From Streptomyces iconiensis (GTDB lineage: Bacteria; Actinomycetota; Actinomycetes; Streptomycetales; Streptomycetaceae), in the NCBI RefSeq assembly GCF_028657195.3, contig NZ_JANCPR020000034.1:40759-104758 (forward strand): a stretch of DNA of 64,000 nucleotides, given 5' to 3'. The position numbers were made by a program, and so were the translations under genes. The notes beneath the pieces are model-generated. The model was given only the letters and a program-made list of their open reading frames with translations. It did not search any database and was not told where the DNA came from. How positions within the stretch are numbered: the first letter of the stretch is position 1; each line of letters begins with the position of its first letter. Positions 54,167-61,771 of the stretch are shown piece by piece.

Positions 54167-55105
54167 ATGGTGCGTTGGCAGGCACTGCCTGATTCGCTGG
54201 ATCCACGAGCACGTCAACTCGTTGTACAGATGCGCAGGTTGAAGGACCACAGCGGACTCACGCTGGCGGCGCTCAGCTCCAGGACCGCGTACAGCAAGTC
54301 GTCCTGGGAGCGCTATCTGAACGGCAAGAAGCTCCCGCCACGCGCCGCCGTCGAGGAGCTGGCACGCGTGACGGACACCGATCCCACGCGGCTGTCGGTG
54401 CTGTACGAGGTGGCATGGGAGGCCGAAGCTGCGGGTGGCCGCGGGGCGCGTGAGGCGGCGCTCGCCACCGCCGGGGTGCGGGACGCGTCCGACGCGCATG
54501 AGGGGGTTGAGGGAGTCGAGGGGGCGACTGGGCGTGTGGGACCCGTCGGGTCCGGCCCGTCCGCCGCGGCCGACGGGCCGGACGTGCCGCGCCCGGAGCC
54601 GGTCGAGCGCCTGCCGCTCACCGTCGTACGGGTCGGAGGGGCGCCGCCGCCTCCACCGCCCCGGCACAGGGCTGTCGGGGGACTGCTCGTCGGCGCTGTC
54701 GCCGGGTTCGTGGTGGGACTGACCGCACTGTTCGCGATGGCGCCCTGGGACGAGGACCGCGCCGTCGAACGTACGGGTGGTCGGAGCGAACTGGTCGGTG
54801 CGCACGAGGGCGCGTTCCCGAAGCATCCGAAGGGGAAGACGTACCGCTGCGACGTTCAGCGGCACGACGGCCGTACCTACGCGGGCCACAGCGCCACCCG
54901 TCAGAAGGTGATCGAGATCAACTCCGTCGGCTGGGAGGTCGTCGAGGCGCAGTGCCTGTTGCGCGAGGCGGGCTTCTCGCCGCAGGGCACCGACGGGATC
55001 TACGGCGACAACACCGTCAACGCGGTCAAACGGTTCCAGAAGGGGCAGGGCCTCGCCGATGACGGCGCCGTCGGGCCCGAGACCTGGAAGGCGTTGCGCA
55101 AGTGA
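54167..55105 (+). CDS. Membrane-anchored XRE regulator with extracellular peptidoglycan-binding domain
   Basis: The 312-residue protein has a cytoplasmic helix-turn-helix (residues ~20-75, LKDHSGLTLAALSSRTAYSK then SSWERYLNGKKLPPRAA), a Gly/Glu/Val/Pro linker, one membrane helix (GGLLVGAVAGFVVGLTALFA, residue ~195) and an outside domain with two cysteines and a C-terminal peptidoglycan_binding_1 repeat (LLREAGFSPQGTDGIYGDNT, then RFQKGQGLADDGAVGPETWK). DNA binding inside and wall binding outside suggest direct wall-to-gene signalling. Its stop overlaps the start of the next, related gene (GTGA). Confidence 0.9.
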   Translation: MVRWQALPDSLDPRARQLVVQMRRLKDHSGLTLAALSSRTAYSKSSWERYLNGKKLPPRAAVEELARVTDTDPTRLSVLYEVAWEAEAAGGRGAREAALATAGVRDASDAHEGVEGVEGATGRVGPVGSGPSAAADGPDVPRPEPVERLPLTVVRVGGAPPPPPPRHRAVGGLLVGAVAGFVVGLTALFAMAPWDEDRAVERTGGRSELVGAHEGAFPKHPKGKTYRCDVQRHDGRTYAGHSATRQKVIEINSVGWEVVEAQCLLREAGFSPQGTDGIYGDNTVNAVKRFQKGQGLADDGAVGPETWKALRK

Positions 55106-56196
55106 GTACCCCATGGGCGGATTCCGGGCAGGCGCTCCCGCCCGAGTGCGTCCGGCTCGCTGAGGCCCTGCGGGAGCTGAGGGCCCGCAGCGGGCTCAGC
55201 CTGGCGGCGCTCAGCTCCAGGACCGCGTACAGCAAGTCGTCCTGGGAGCGGTATCTGAACGGCAAGACACTGCCGCCCCGGCATGCCGTCGTCGCACTGT
55301 GCCAGGTAGCGCGCGCACCCGCCGGGCGCCCCCTCGCGCTGTGGGAGCTGGCCGAGGCGGTGTGGAGCGGGCGCGGGGCGGCCGGTGCGGAGCGAGAGGG
55401 AACGGCCCTCGTCCCGGGGCCCGCAGGCGCGGCGGCGACAGCGGATGCGGGGGACGGCGGAGAGGCCGCCGGCGCCGGAGAGGCCCCGGGTGGGGGAGGG
55501 GCTGTGGGTACCGGAGAGGCCGCGGGCGCGGGGGCCCGAGGCGGCGGACGGTGGGGCGGTGAAAGGTGGCGCGGCGGACGGTGGGGCGCCGTCCGGCTTG
55601 TGGCGCCGGCCGTGCTCGGCGCGGCCGTGTGCGCGGGCGCGTTCGCGCTGACGCTTCTCCTGTGGCCCTCGCCCTCGCACTCGTCCCCGCCCTCCTCGGA
55701 GCCGGCGGCACCCGGGTCTTCAGCTCCGGCCTCGTCCGCCCGTGATGAGGGCGGGGGCCAGCGGGACGGGGACGGCGGGGACGGCGGGGCCGATCGAGCG
55801 GAGGGGGCCGAAGCGGCGCGTGACGTCCGTGATGTCGTCGTCGGCTGCCGTGATGCGCGCTGTACGGGCAAGGATCCGGTGCAGATGCGCTGCGGCGCCG
55901 GCGAGCCACCACGTACTCTGCGCACGTTGCGCGTAGGGGGGCGCACTCTCGACGTCCGTTTCCAGCCGGAATGCGGCGCGGCCTGGGTGCGGATGTGGGG
56001 CCAGCGGGTTGGCGACCGGGTCGAGGTGAGGGCTCCGGGTGCCGAGCCGCAGAGTGAGGTCATCGATGACGAGTACGAGACGGGGCAGCGGCGCTCGACC
56101 CCGATGGTGGCCGTCGCCGGGGACGACATCGGGGACGTACGAGCCTGTCTTGTGTCACGGCGAGGTACCAGGGAGTGCTTCGCAGCACATACATGA
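55102..56196 (+). CDS. Membrane-anchored XRE regulator with DUF2690-like extracellular domain
   Basis: The 364-residue protein has a helix-turn-helix almost identical to its upstream neighbour's (LSLAALSSRTAYSKSSWERY, LNGKTLPPRHAVVALCQVAR), a ~90-residue Gly/Ala-rich linker, a membrane helix (VLGAAVCAGAFALTLLLW, residue ~175), a Ser/Pro/Gly linker and a C-terminal ~120-residue domain with four or five cysteines (VVGCRDARCTGKDPVQMRCG) that fits DUF2690. The GTG at 55102 overlaps the previous stop, so the pair is co-translated. The role is unknown; regulation in response to an envelope signal is inferred. Confidence 0.88.
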   Translation: MSTPWADSGQALPPECVRLAEALRELRARSGLSLAALSSRTAYSKSSWERYLNGKTLPPRHAVVALCQVARAPAGRPLALWELAEAVWSGRGAAGAEREGTALVPGPAGAAATADAGDGGEAAGAGEAPGGGGAVGTGEAAGAGARGGGRWGGERWRGGRWGAVRLVAPAVLGAAVCAGAFALTLLLWPSPSHSSPPSSEPAAPGSSAPASSARDEGGGQRDGDGGDGGADRAEGAEAARDVRDVVVGCRDARCTGKDPVQMRCGAGEPPRTLRTLRVGGRTLDVRFQPECGAAWVRMWGQRVGDRVEVRAPGAEPQSEVIDDEYETGQRRSTPMVAVAGDDIGDVRACLVSRRGTRECFAAHT

Positions 56197-56467
56197 GCGG
56201 TATGTCCGGGGTGTATTCGGGGTTTTTTAGGACTTATTGGCTTTCGGGGTCTGAACTGGCGTCCGAAGGTGCTGGCAGACTAGGGGTACGCGTGACCGAC
56301 GGGGTGTGCGCGGGTGTGGGTATTGGCCCGTAATGCTCCCGTGCGCCCCCGATCCCGGAACTGACATCCTGGCTGTCTGCATCCCCCTGGGTAGCCAGTA
56401 CGCAGCCCGGGGGGCCGCGGCGCAGTACGGGGGAAGTCAGCACTGTCGGGGGGACAAGGGGGAGGCA

Positions 56468-58072
56468 ATGCCTCGTTGGAGGGCGCTACCGGAGGAACTG
56501 GATCCACAGATCCGGGAGTTCGCGAGCCAGCTTCGGCGGCTCGTCGACCGTAGCGGTATGAGCGTCGCCACCATCGCGGACCGCACGGGCTACAGCAAGT
56601 CGTCGTGGGAGCGCTATCTGAACGGACGGCTGCTGCCGCCGCGAGGCGCGACGCAGGCGCTGGCCGAGGTGACGGGCACCGATGTCCGCCACCTGGGCAC
56701 GATGTGGGAGCTGGCCGAACGGGCGTGGAGCCGCAGTGAGATGCGGCACGACGTCACGATGGAGGCCATACAGGTCGCCCAGGCGCGGGCCGCGCTGGGT
56801 GAGTTCGGCGATGACAAGGACAGGGGACGCAGGCGCCGTAAAGGCAGGGCAGGTTCCGGTGCGGGGGGCGCGGGGGCCGGTGGCGAAGGTCCGGTGGCGC
56901 CGCCGATGCCCTCGGAACAGGCACGGGGGCAGGGAAGCGGCGGCACAACGGCGCCGCCGTCCACTTCCGGAGCCGCGTCTTCTTCCGCCGCAGCGGCTTC
57001 GGCCGCCTCGGCTTCCTCGGCCTCGCACTCTCCCAGCCAGGAGACCAGCGGGCCCGAGGACGGTACGCGCGCGCTGCGGCGACCGCCCGTCGCAGGCCAG
57101 GACAAGGGCACCGCGCGGCTCCGCAGGGACGGGCACGGTGCGTCGGGCCCGGACAAGGGGACCACGCCCCTCCGCAAGGACGTGCTCGGCGCCACGGGCA
57201 GCGCGGCCGGTACGCGCGATCGCGCACCGGGACAGCAGGGCCGCAGCCACGGCCCGCCCGTGGCCTCGCAGCAGCAGGGGCAGCAGCGGGTCGACCTCGC
57301 CGCGTGGGGCGCTTCCGGGCCAGGCGGCGCGGGTACGGTGGGCCCGGGCACCGGCGCTCCAGGCCCCGGCGTCGGCGCGCCGGGCCCCGGCGCCGGTGCG
57401 GGTGCCGGCCGTCCCGGCGCGGGCGCCATGGGCCCCGGCGCTGGAGACGGGGGCGGCCCTGCGACCACCGTGCAGCCACCCGTTCCCGCGGGCTCCGACA
57501 TGCCGGGTCCCGCCACACCGGCGGCTCCGGGCGGCGGCGGTGGCGGACGCAGAGCGGTCAAGCAGGGCGCGGGACGGCGCAGGACGACGATGTTCCTCGC
57601 CGGGCTCGTGGGCGCGCTCGTCGTGATAGCGGCTGCCGTCTTCTTCATCGACCTCGGCAGCGGGGGCGACGACACGGCGTCGGCTTCGCCCTCGCCCACC
57701 AAGAAGTCGCAGAACCTGCCCTCCGGCGTGAAGTGTTCGGGCGAGGAGTGCTCGGGCAAGGACCCCGAGACGATGGGCTGCGGCGGCCAGTACGCAAAGA
57801 CCACCAGCTCGGCATGGGTCGGACCCAGCTACATCGAGGTCCGGCACAGCAAGGTGTGCAAGGCGTCATGGGCGCGCATCACCAGCGCCTCGACGAAGGA
57901 CGCGCTGCGCATCACGGCTCCCGGCGGGCAGGCCGAAAGCGACAAGGTCGGCACGACCAATGACGCGTACACCGAGATGGTCTCGGTGAAGAACCCGAAC
58001 GACGCAAAGGCGTGTGCCACGCTCGCCGTCGGTACGAAGGGCTGCGTGACACCGGGCAAGACCGTGCAGTGA
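56468..58072 (+). CDS. Membrane-anchored XRE regulator with DUF2690 extracellular domain
   Basis: The 534-residue protein repeats the layout: helix-turn-helix (VDRSGMSVATIADRTGYSKS, SWERYLNGRLLPPRGATQAL), then ~290 residues of Gly/Pro/Ala/Ser low complexity including GPGTGAPGPGVGAPGPGAGA, a membrane helix (TMFLAGLVGALVVIAAAVFF, ~residue 385) and a C-terminal DUF2690 domain with cysteines in KCSGEECSGKDPETMGCG, KVCKASW, KACATL and KGCVTPG. The ATG at 56468 follows GGGGGAGG. A 270-bp gap separates it from the preceding pair, so it probably has its own promoter. A 35-bp tandem repeat follows the stop. Confidence 0.88.
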   Translation: MPRWRALPEELDPQIREFASQLRRLVDRSGMSVATIADRTGYSKSSWERYLNGRLLPPRGATQALAEVTGTDVRHLGTMWELAERAWSRSEMRHDVTMEAIQVAQARAALGEFGDDKDRGRRRRKGRAGSGAGGAGAGGEGPVAPPMPSEQARGQGSGGTTAPPSTSGAASSSAAAASAASASSASHSPSQETSGPEDGTRALRRPPVAGQDKGTARLRRDGHGASGPDKGTTPLRKDVLGATGSAAGTRDRAPGQQGRSHGPPVASQQQGQQRVDLAAWGASGPGGAGTVGPGTGAPGPGVGAPGPGAGAGAGRPGAGAMGPGAGDGGGPATTVQPPVPAGSDMPGPATPAAPGGGGGGRRAVKQGAGRRRTTMFLAGLVGALVVIAAAVFFIDLGSGGDDTASASPSPTKKSQNLPSGVKCSGEECSGKDPETMGCGGQYAKTTSSAWVGPSYIEVRHSKVCKASWARITSASTKDALRITAPGGQAESDKVGTTNDAYTEMVSVKNPNDAKACATLAVGTKGCVTPGKTVQ

Positions 58073-58077
58073 CCCCC

Positions 58078-58147
58078 GCGGTGAACTTCGCCGCGAACCG
58101 GTGGCGCACCTTGCGGTGAACTTCGCCGCGAAGCGGCAGCGCACCTC
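58078..58147. repeat. 35-bp tandem repeat after the third XRE gene
   Basis: Two copies of a 35-bp unit starting GCGGTGAACTTCGCCGCGAA lie at 58078-58112 and 58113-58147 with a few mismatches. Each contains GCGG-tgaacttcg-CCGC, a hairpin, so the pair could act as a double terminator. Confidence 0.8.
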
Positions 58148-58268
58148 GCGGTCAGCCCTGCGGTGCGGCGCCAGTGTCCGGCCTCGCGCCGCACCCCCGG
58201 ATCCGCCCGGTACTTCGGGCCGGACCCGGGGGTGAGGTGCGTCCGGGGTCGGATAGCCTGGCTGATGG

Positions 58269-58288
58269 GTCTCTTGACGTAGAGAGAC
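58269..58288 (+). promoter_or_regulatory. Inverted repeat in the mdh leader
   Basis: GTCTCT and AGAGAC flank the central eight bases TGACGTAG, so the site reads GTCTCTTGACGTAGAGAGAC. It is 44 bp before the mdh start codon. It resembles a CTTGACGT-AAG-type palindrome; the binding protein is unknown. Confidence 0.45.
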
Positions 58289-58331
58289 TTCCGGCCACCC
58301 GCCAGCCACGCCAGGTACTACGGAGAAAGCC

Positions 58332-59321
58332 ATGACCCGCACTCCCGTTAATGTCACCGTCACCGGCGCCGCCGGTCAGATCGGCTACGCGCTGCTCTTC
58401 CGAATCGCCTCCGGCCAGCTGCTGGGCGCTGACGTGCCGGTCAGGCTGCGCCTGCTGGAGATCACCCCCGCGCTGAAGGCGGCCGAGGGCACCGCGATGG
58501 AGCTGGACGACTGCGCGTTCCCGCTGCTCCAGGGCATCGACATCAGTGACGACCCGAACGTGGCCTTCGACGGCGCCAATGTCGCGCTGCTCGTCGGCGC
58601 CCGCCCCCGTACCAAGGGCATGGAGCGCGGCGACCTGCTGGAGGCCAACGGCGGCATCTTCAAGCCGCAGGGCAAGGCCATCAACGACCACGCGGCGGAC
58701 GACATCAGGGTGCTTGTCGTCGGCAACCCGGCCAACACGAACGCGCTCATCGCGCAGGGCTCGGCCCCCGACGTACCGGCCGAGCGGTTCACCGCGATGA
58801 CCCGCCTCGACCACAACCGCGCGCTGACCCAGCTCGCGAAGAAGACCGGTTCCCCGGTCGCAGACATCAAGAAGCTGACGATCTGGGGCAACCACTCCGC
58901 GACGCAGTACCCCGACATCTTCCACGCCGAGGTCGCGGGCAAGAACGCCGCACAGCTGGTCAACGACGAGAAGTGGCTCGCGGACGAGTTCATCCCGACC
59001 GTCGCCAAGCGCGGCGCCGCCATCATCGAGGCCCGCGGCGCCTCCTCGGCCGCTTCGGCGGCGAACGCGGCCATCGACCACGTCCACACCTGGGTCAACG
59101 GCACGGCCGACGGCGACTGGACCTCCATGGGCATCCCCTCGGACGGCTCCTACGGTGTGCCGGAAGGCATCATCTCCTCCTTCCCGGTCACCACGAAGGA
59201 CGGCAAGTACGAGATCGTCCAGGGCCTGGAGATCAACGAGTTCTCCCGTACCCGCATCGACGCTTCGGTCAAGGAGCTGACCGAGGAGCGCGACGCGGTC
59301 CGCGGTCTCGGCCTGATCTGA
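58332..59321 (+). CDS. mdh: Malate dehydrogenase
   Basis: The 329-residue NAD-dependent enzyme oxidises malate to oxaloacetate in the TCA cycle. It shows the nucleotide-binding VTVTGAAGQIGYALLFRIAS, the substrate-binding Arg residues in ARPRTKGMERGDLLEANG, VVGNPANTNALI, the Asp/Arg of MTRLDHNRA and the catalytic His in IWGNHSATQYPD. The ATG follows GGAGAAAG. Usual length for the actinobacterial group. A strong terminator follows. Confidence 0.98.
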   Translation: MTRTPVNVTVTGAAGQIGYALLFRIASGQLLGADVPVRLRLLEITPALKAAEGTAMELDDCAFPLLQGIDISDDPNVAFDGANVALLVGARPRTKGMERGDLLEANGGIFKPQGKAINDHAADDIRVLVVGNPANTNALIAQGSAPDVPAERFTAMTRLDHNRALTQLAKKTGSPVADIKKLTIWGNHSATQYPDIFHAEVAGKNAAQLVNDEKWLADEFIPTVAKRGAAIIEARGASSAASAANAAIDHVHTWVNGTADGDWTSMGIPSDGSYGVPEGIISSFPVTTKDGKYEIVQGLEINEFSRTRIDASVKELTEERDAVRGLGLI

Positions 59322-59397
59322 GGCTCTGCGCCTGCGCTTCGCGTTCTCGCGTTCTCGCGTTCGCGCGATGTCGCGATGTCGTGTTCGACGGCACGAC

Positions 59398-59433
59398 CGA
59401 GGGCCCGTACGGAGTGATCCGTACGGGCCCTCG
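59398..59433. terminator. Bidirectional terminator between mdh and the CGNR gene
   Basis: CGAGGGCCCGTACGGA (59398-59413) and its exact complement (59418-59433) flank the tetraloop GTGA, a perfect 16-bp stem between convergent genes. Just before it are short CGTTCTCG and GATGTCGC repeats. Confidence 0.85.
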
Positions 59434-59485
59434 TCGCGCTCCAGGGTCGGTTCGCGGGCGACCGGTGGCCGGCAGCGTGGAGCGG

Positions 59486-60013
59486 TCATGTCCGTGGTTC
59501 GGTGCGCCGGCGGTGGCGGGCCACGGCGTCGTTGTTGGCACAGCGGACGGTGCAGTAGGCGCGGCGGCCGTTGCGTGAGGTGTCGACGTACGCGCGGGCG
59601 CACGCGATGCGGGCGCAGCGGCCGAGGCGGGTGGGAGCGGCGAAGCAGACGACGTAGGCGAGCCCGGCGGCGGTGACCGCGCGGATGTGCGCCGCGGGAC
59701 CGGCGTCGGGGGCGCTGTAGTGGAGATGCGGGCCGTGGCCGTCGTGCGTCGTGATGTACGGGCGGCTCGCCGCAGCGGACAGCAGCTCGTTGACCCTGCG
59801 GCAGCGCTCCTCGGTGTCCTGTGGTGCGAAGCAGGGGGCGAGCCGGAGCGCCCAGGCCGCTGTCTCCTGCGCCTGCTCGGGGCTGAGGACGCGTTCGGCG
59901 ATGTCGTGCGCCGCCAGCAGGGGTTCAAGGGCCTCCGGCGTGAAGGGCGCCGGTGCGTTCACCAGATCGGCGGCCAGCCTCGCCGCCTCGCCGCCGTAAT
60001 GGTTGAAGTGCAT
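59486..60013 (-). CDS. CGNR zinc-finger (ABATE-domain) regulator
   Basis: The 175-residue protein has the N-terminal ABATE-like domain (HFNHYGGEAARLAADLVNAP) and a C-terminal zinc finger GRCARIACARAYVDTSRNGR followed by RAYCTVRCANNDAVARHRRR. Cysteines are spaced C-x4-C and C-x3-C, and the usual CGNR is CANN here. These proteins are putative stress-response transcription factors. A GTTG-tcg-CAAC inverted repeat about 65 bp upstream of the start may be its operator. Confidence 0.92.
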   Translation of the reverse strand: MHFNHYGGEAARLAADLVNAPAPFTPEALEPLLAAHDIAERVLSPEQAQETAAWALRLAPCFAPQDTEERCRRVNELLSAAASRPYITTHDGHGPHLHYSAPDAGPAAHIRAVTAAGLAYVVCFAAPTRLGRCARIACARAYVDTSRNGRRAYCTVRCANNDAVARHRRRTEPRT

Positions 60014-60126
60014 ACGTCGATGACACCACGGGCGTGGGGCGAGTTCGAGGGCCCGGCGGAGTCCTTGAGTTCTAGCGGTTGTCGCAACACCCCAGTTCAG
60101 GGGATGCGATGGACTTCAAGGGTCGG

Positions 60127-60225
60127 GGAGGGGTTTTCCGGGCGTACGGATGGCGGGCAGGGGTTCTCCGGGCGGCGTCCGGAAGGGGTTCTTCGAGGGC
60201 CGGGGTTCTCGGGCCGGGGCGCCGC
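60127..60225. repeat. GGGGTTCTCCGGG-type degenerate repeats
   Basis: Four or five degenerate copies of GGGGTT(T/C)(T/C)CCGGGC lie between the CGNR and MarR genes, separated by 20-30 bases. They contain no recognisable gene. Confidence 0.55.
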
Positions 60226-60227
60226 GG

Positions 60228-60722
60228 TCAGTTCCCGCCGGCCTCGCCGCCTTCCTCCTCCTCCGCCGTCATCGCGTCCTCGTAGGCGCGCAACGTGCCG
60301 ACTATCAGGGCGCGTTCGGCCGGCGACAGCTCGGTCATGGCGTGCCGCCACGCCGTCGCGCCACGGGCGAGCCAGCCGGCGATGGTGGGCCGCCTGGCCT
60401 CCGTGATGCTGACGATGCGGCGGCGCCTGTCCCGTTCGTCCTCGTGCCGCTCCAGTACGCCCTTACGGCTCAGCTCGCCCACCATCAGGCTCACCGTCGT
60501 GGGGGCGACCTCCAGCCGTGCGGCGAGGTCGTTGACGGTCAGCGGTCCGTCGAAGAGCAGATACGAGAGAAGCGAGAGGTGGCGGGGGGCGAGCGCCAGC
60601 GACTGGAGCTCTTCGGGCACCGGGACCCGCTTCACCCGGCCCACGATGCGTGGCATGAGCAGGAGCAGCGCACGCACGGCGTCGTCCTCGGCAAGTCCCT
60701 TCTGCTGTCTGTCCGTTGACAC
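60228..60722 (-). CDS. MarR-family transcriptional regulator
   Basis: The 164-residue protein has the MarR winged helix: LSLLSYLLFDGPLTVNDLAA, RLEVAPTTVSLMVGELSRKG and the wing VLERHEDERDRRRRIVSITE. The start is GTG at 60722 after AGAGGAGGA. Two CTTTG-N4-CAAAG inverted repeats in the gap to the divergent tautomerase gene look like its operators. The usual ligand of this family is a phenolic or aromatic compound, but nothing identifies it here. Confidence 0.95.
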   Translation of the reverse strand: MSTDRQQKGLAEDDAVRALLLLMPRIVGRVKRVPVPEELQSLALAPRHLSLLSYLLFDGPLTVNDLAARLEVAPTTVSLMVGELSRKGVLERHEDERDRRRRIVSITEARRPTIAGWLARGATAWRHAMTELSPAERALIVGTLRAYEDAMTAEEEEGGEAGGN

Positions 60723-60741
60723 GGGTCCATCCTCCTCTTAC

Positions 60742-60772
60742 CTTTGTTATCAAAGATGCTTTGCTGTCAAAG
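60742..60772. promoter_or_regulatory. Paired MarR operators
   Basis: CTTTG-ttat-CAAAG (60742-60755) and CTTTG-ctgt-CAAAG (60759-60772) are two 14-bp inverted repeats with centres 17 bp apart. They lie 20 bp upstream of the marR start and about 65 bp upstream of the tautomerase start, so one bound regulator could control both. Confidence 0.7.
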
Positions 60773-60835
60773 GGAGTGTCGCCAGCACGCCATGTTAGCG
60801 ATCCGGGTCTTCACCTTGCCGAATGGAGTGTCGCC

Positions 60836-61219
60836 ATGCCCCACTTTGACGTGCGGATTCACGAAGAGGCGCTGGACGGGACGGCCGAGCCCCAGTTGAT
60901 CCACGAGCTGACCGAGGCGGTCGTGGCCGTGTACGGCGAGCGGTTCCGCGAACTGGTCGTCGTGGAGCTGTTCGGCATCCCCGACGGGTACTGGGGCGAG
61001 GGCGGGGTCCCGTCCCGCAAGCTCGCACCGGTGGTCACGCTGCGGCTGCGCGAAGGCGCCTTCGCCCTCCCGCAGTTCGAGAAGGCGCCGGCCCAGCTGA
61101 TATCCGCCCTCACCGATGGCGTGGTGGCGGTGTTCGGCGAGGAGATACGGGAGCGCGTGACGGTACACCTCGTCAGTGTCCCCTCGGGCCGCTCGGGAGT
61201 GGGCGGCGAACTGGTCTGA
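60836..61219 (+). CDS. Tautomerase-family protein with two fused domains
   Basis: The 127-residue protein contains two tautomerase (4-oxalocrotonate type) beta-alpha-beta units: residues ~1-58 (MPHFDVRIHEEALDG, then LIHELTEAVVAVYGERFREL) and ~66-127 (PVVTLRLREGAFALPQFEKA, then LISALTDGVVAVFGEEIRER). Only the first has the catalytic Pro directly after Met. Fused units occur in the trans-3-chloroacrylic-acid-dehalogenase-like and malonate semialdehyde decarboxylase groups. The ATG at 60836 follows GGAGTG. It is divergent from the MarR gene with paired operators between, so it is probably the regulated target. Confidence 0.9.
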   Translation: MPHFDVRIHEEALDGTAEPQLIHELTEAVVAVYGERFRELVVVELFGIPDGYWGEGGVPSRKLAPVVTLRLREGAFALPQFEKAPAQLISALTDGVVAVFGEEIRERVTVHLVSVPSGRSGVGGELV

Positions 61220-61282
61220 GGGGGCAAGGCAGTGCACATGTAACGGTTGAACTGCTTTAGAGGGTGACGCCACGCTGCTCGT

Positions 61283-61759
61283 ATGCGGCCAACTCCCCCA
61301 GAAAGACACCGGTATCGCGACGGAACCCTTCCCGACAGCCCTTCCGCTCGCGATTCAGCTCCCGACCATGCCCCAGGCCAAGCCCCCGTCCTCGGCTTCG
61401 CTTCGGGCCCCGCCTCCGGCCGGCGTCCCGCTTCGGGTCAGGATCCAGCCTCGGGTCAGGGCCTCGTTTCGGGCCGGAGTCCCGGCTCGGGCCCGGGTCC
61501 CGGCTGCGGACCGGGCGCGGAGGGTGGACCGGCCCCCGGCTCCAGTCCGGGGCCCGGCTTCGAAGTGGACCAGTGCCCCGTCTGCTGGCGGTCGGCTCCG
61601 GCGGGGACACACAACTGGATCCTGCGTTCCCGGCACTCCACCTCACTGGGCGAGCTGGAGTACGTCACCTGCCCGTGTGGCTGCCTCGTCGTCCTCCTGG
61701 AGGGGCAGCTCCTCACCTCCCTTGTGGGCGCGGTGAGTTCAGGGGGCGCGGCGGACTGA
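61283..61759 (+). CDS. Small zinc-ribbon-like protein with low-complexity N terminus
   Basis: The 158-residue product starts with ~95 residues rich in Pro/Gly/Ser/Ala (SGPASG, SGQDPASGQG repeats) and ends with a compact C-terminal domain: EVDQCPVCWRSAPAGTHNW, then LGELEYVTCPCGCLVVLLEG. The CPVC and CPCGC knuckles could bind zinc. No function is recognised. The ATG at 61283 has no strong ribosome site, and a start further downstream before the zinc ribbon is possible. Confidence 0.6.
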   Translation: MRPTPPERHRYRDGTLPDSPSARDSAPDHAPGQAPVLGFASGPASGRRPASGQDPASGQGLVSGRSPGSGPGPGCGPGAEGGPAPGSSPGPGFEVDQCPVCWRSAPAGTHNWILRSRHSTSLGELEYVTCPCGCLVVLLEGQLLTSLVGAVSSGGAAD

Positions 61760-61771
61760 TGTGTGCCCTGT

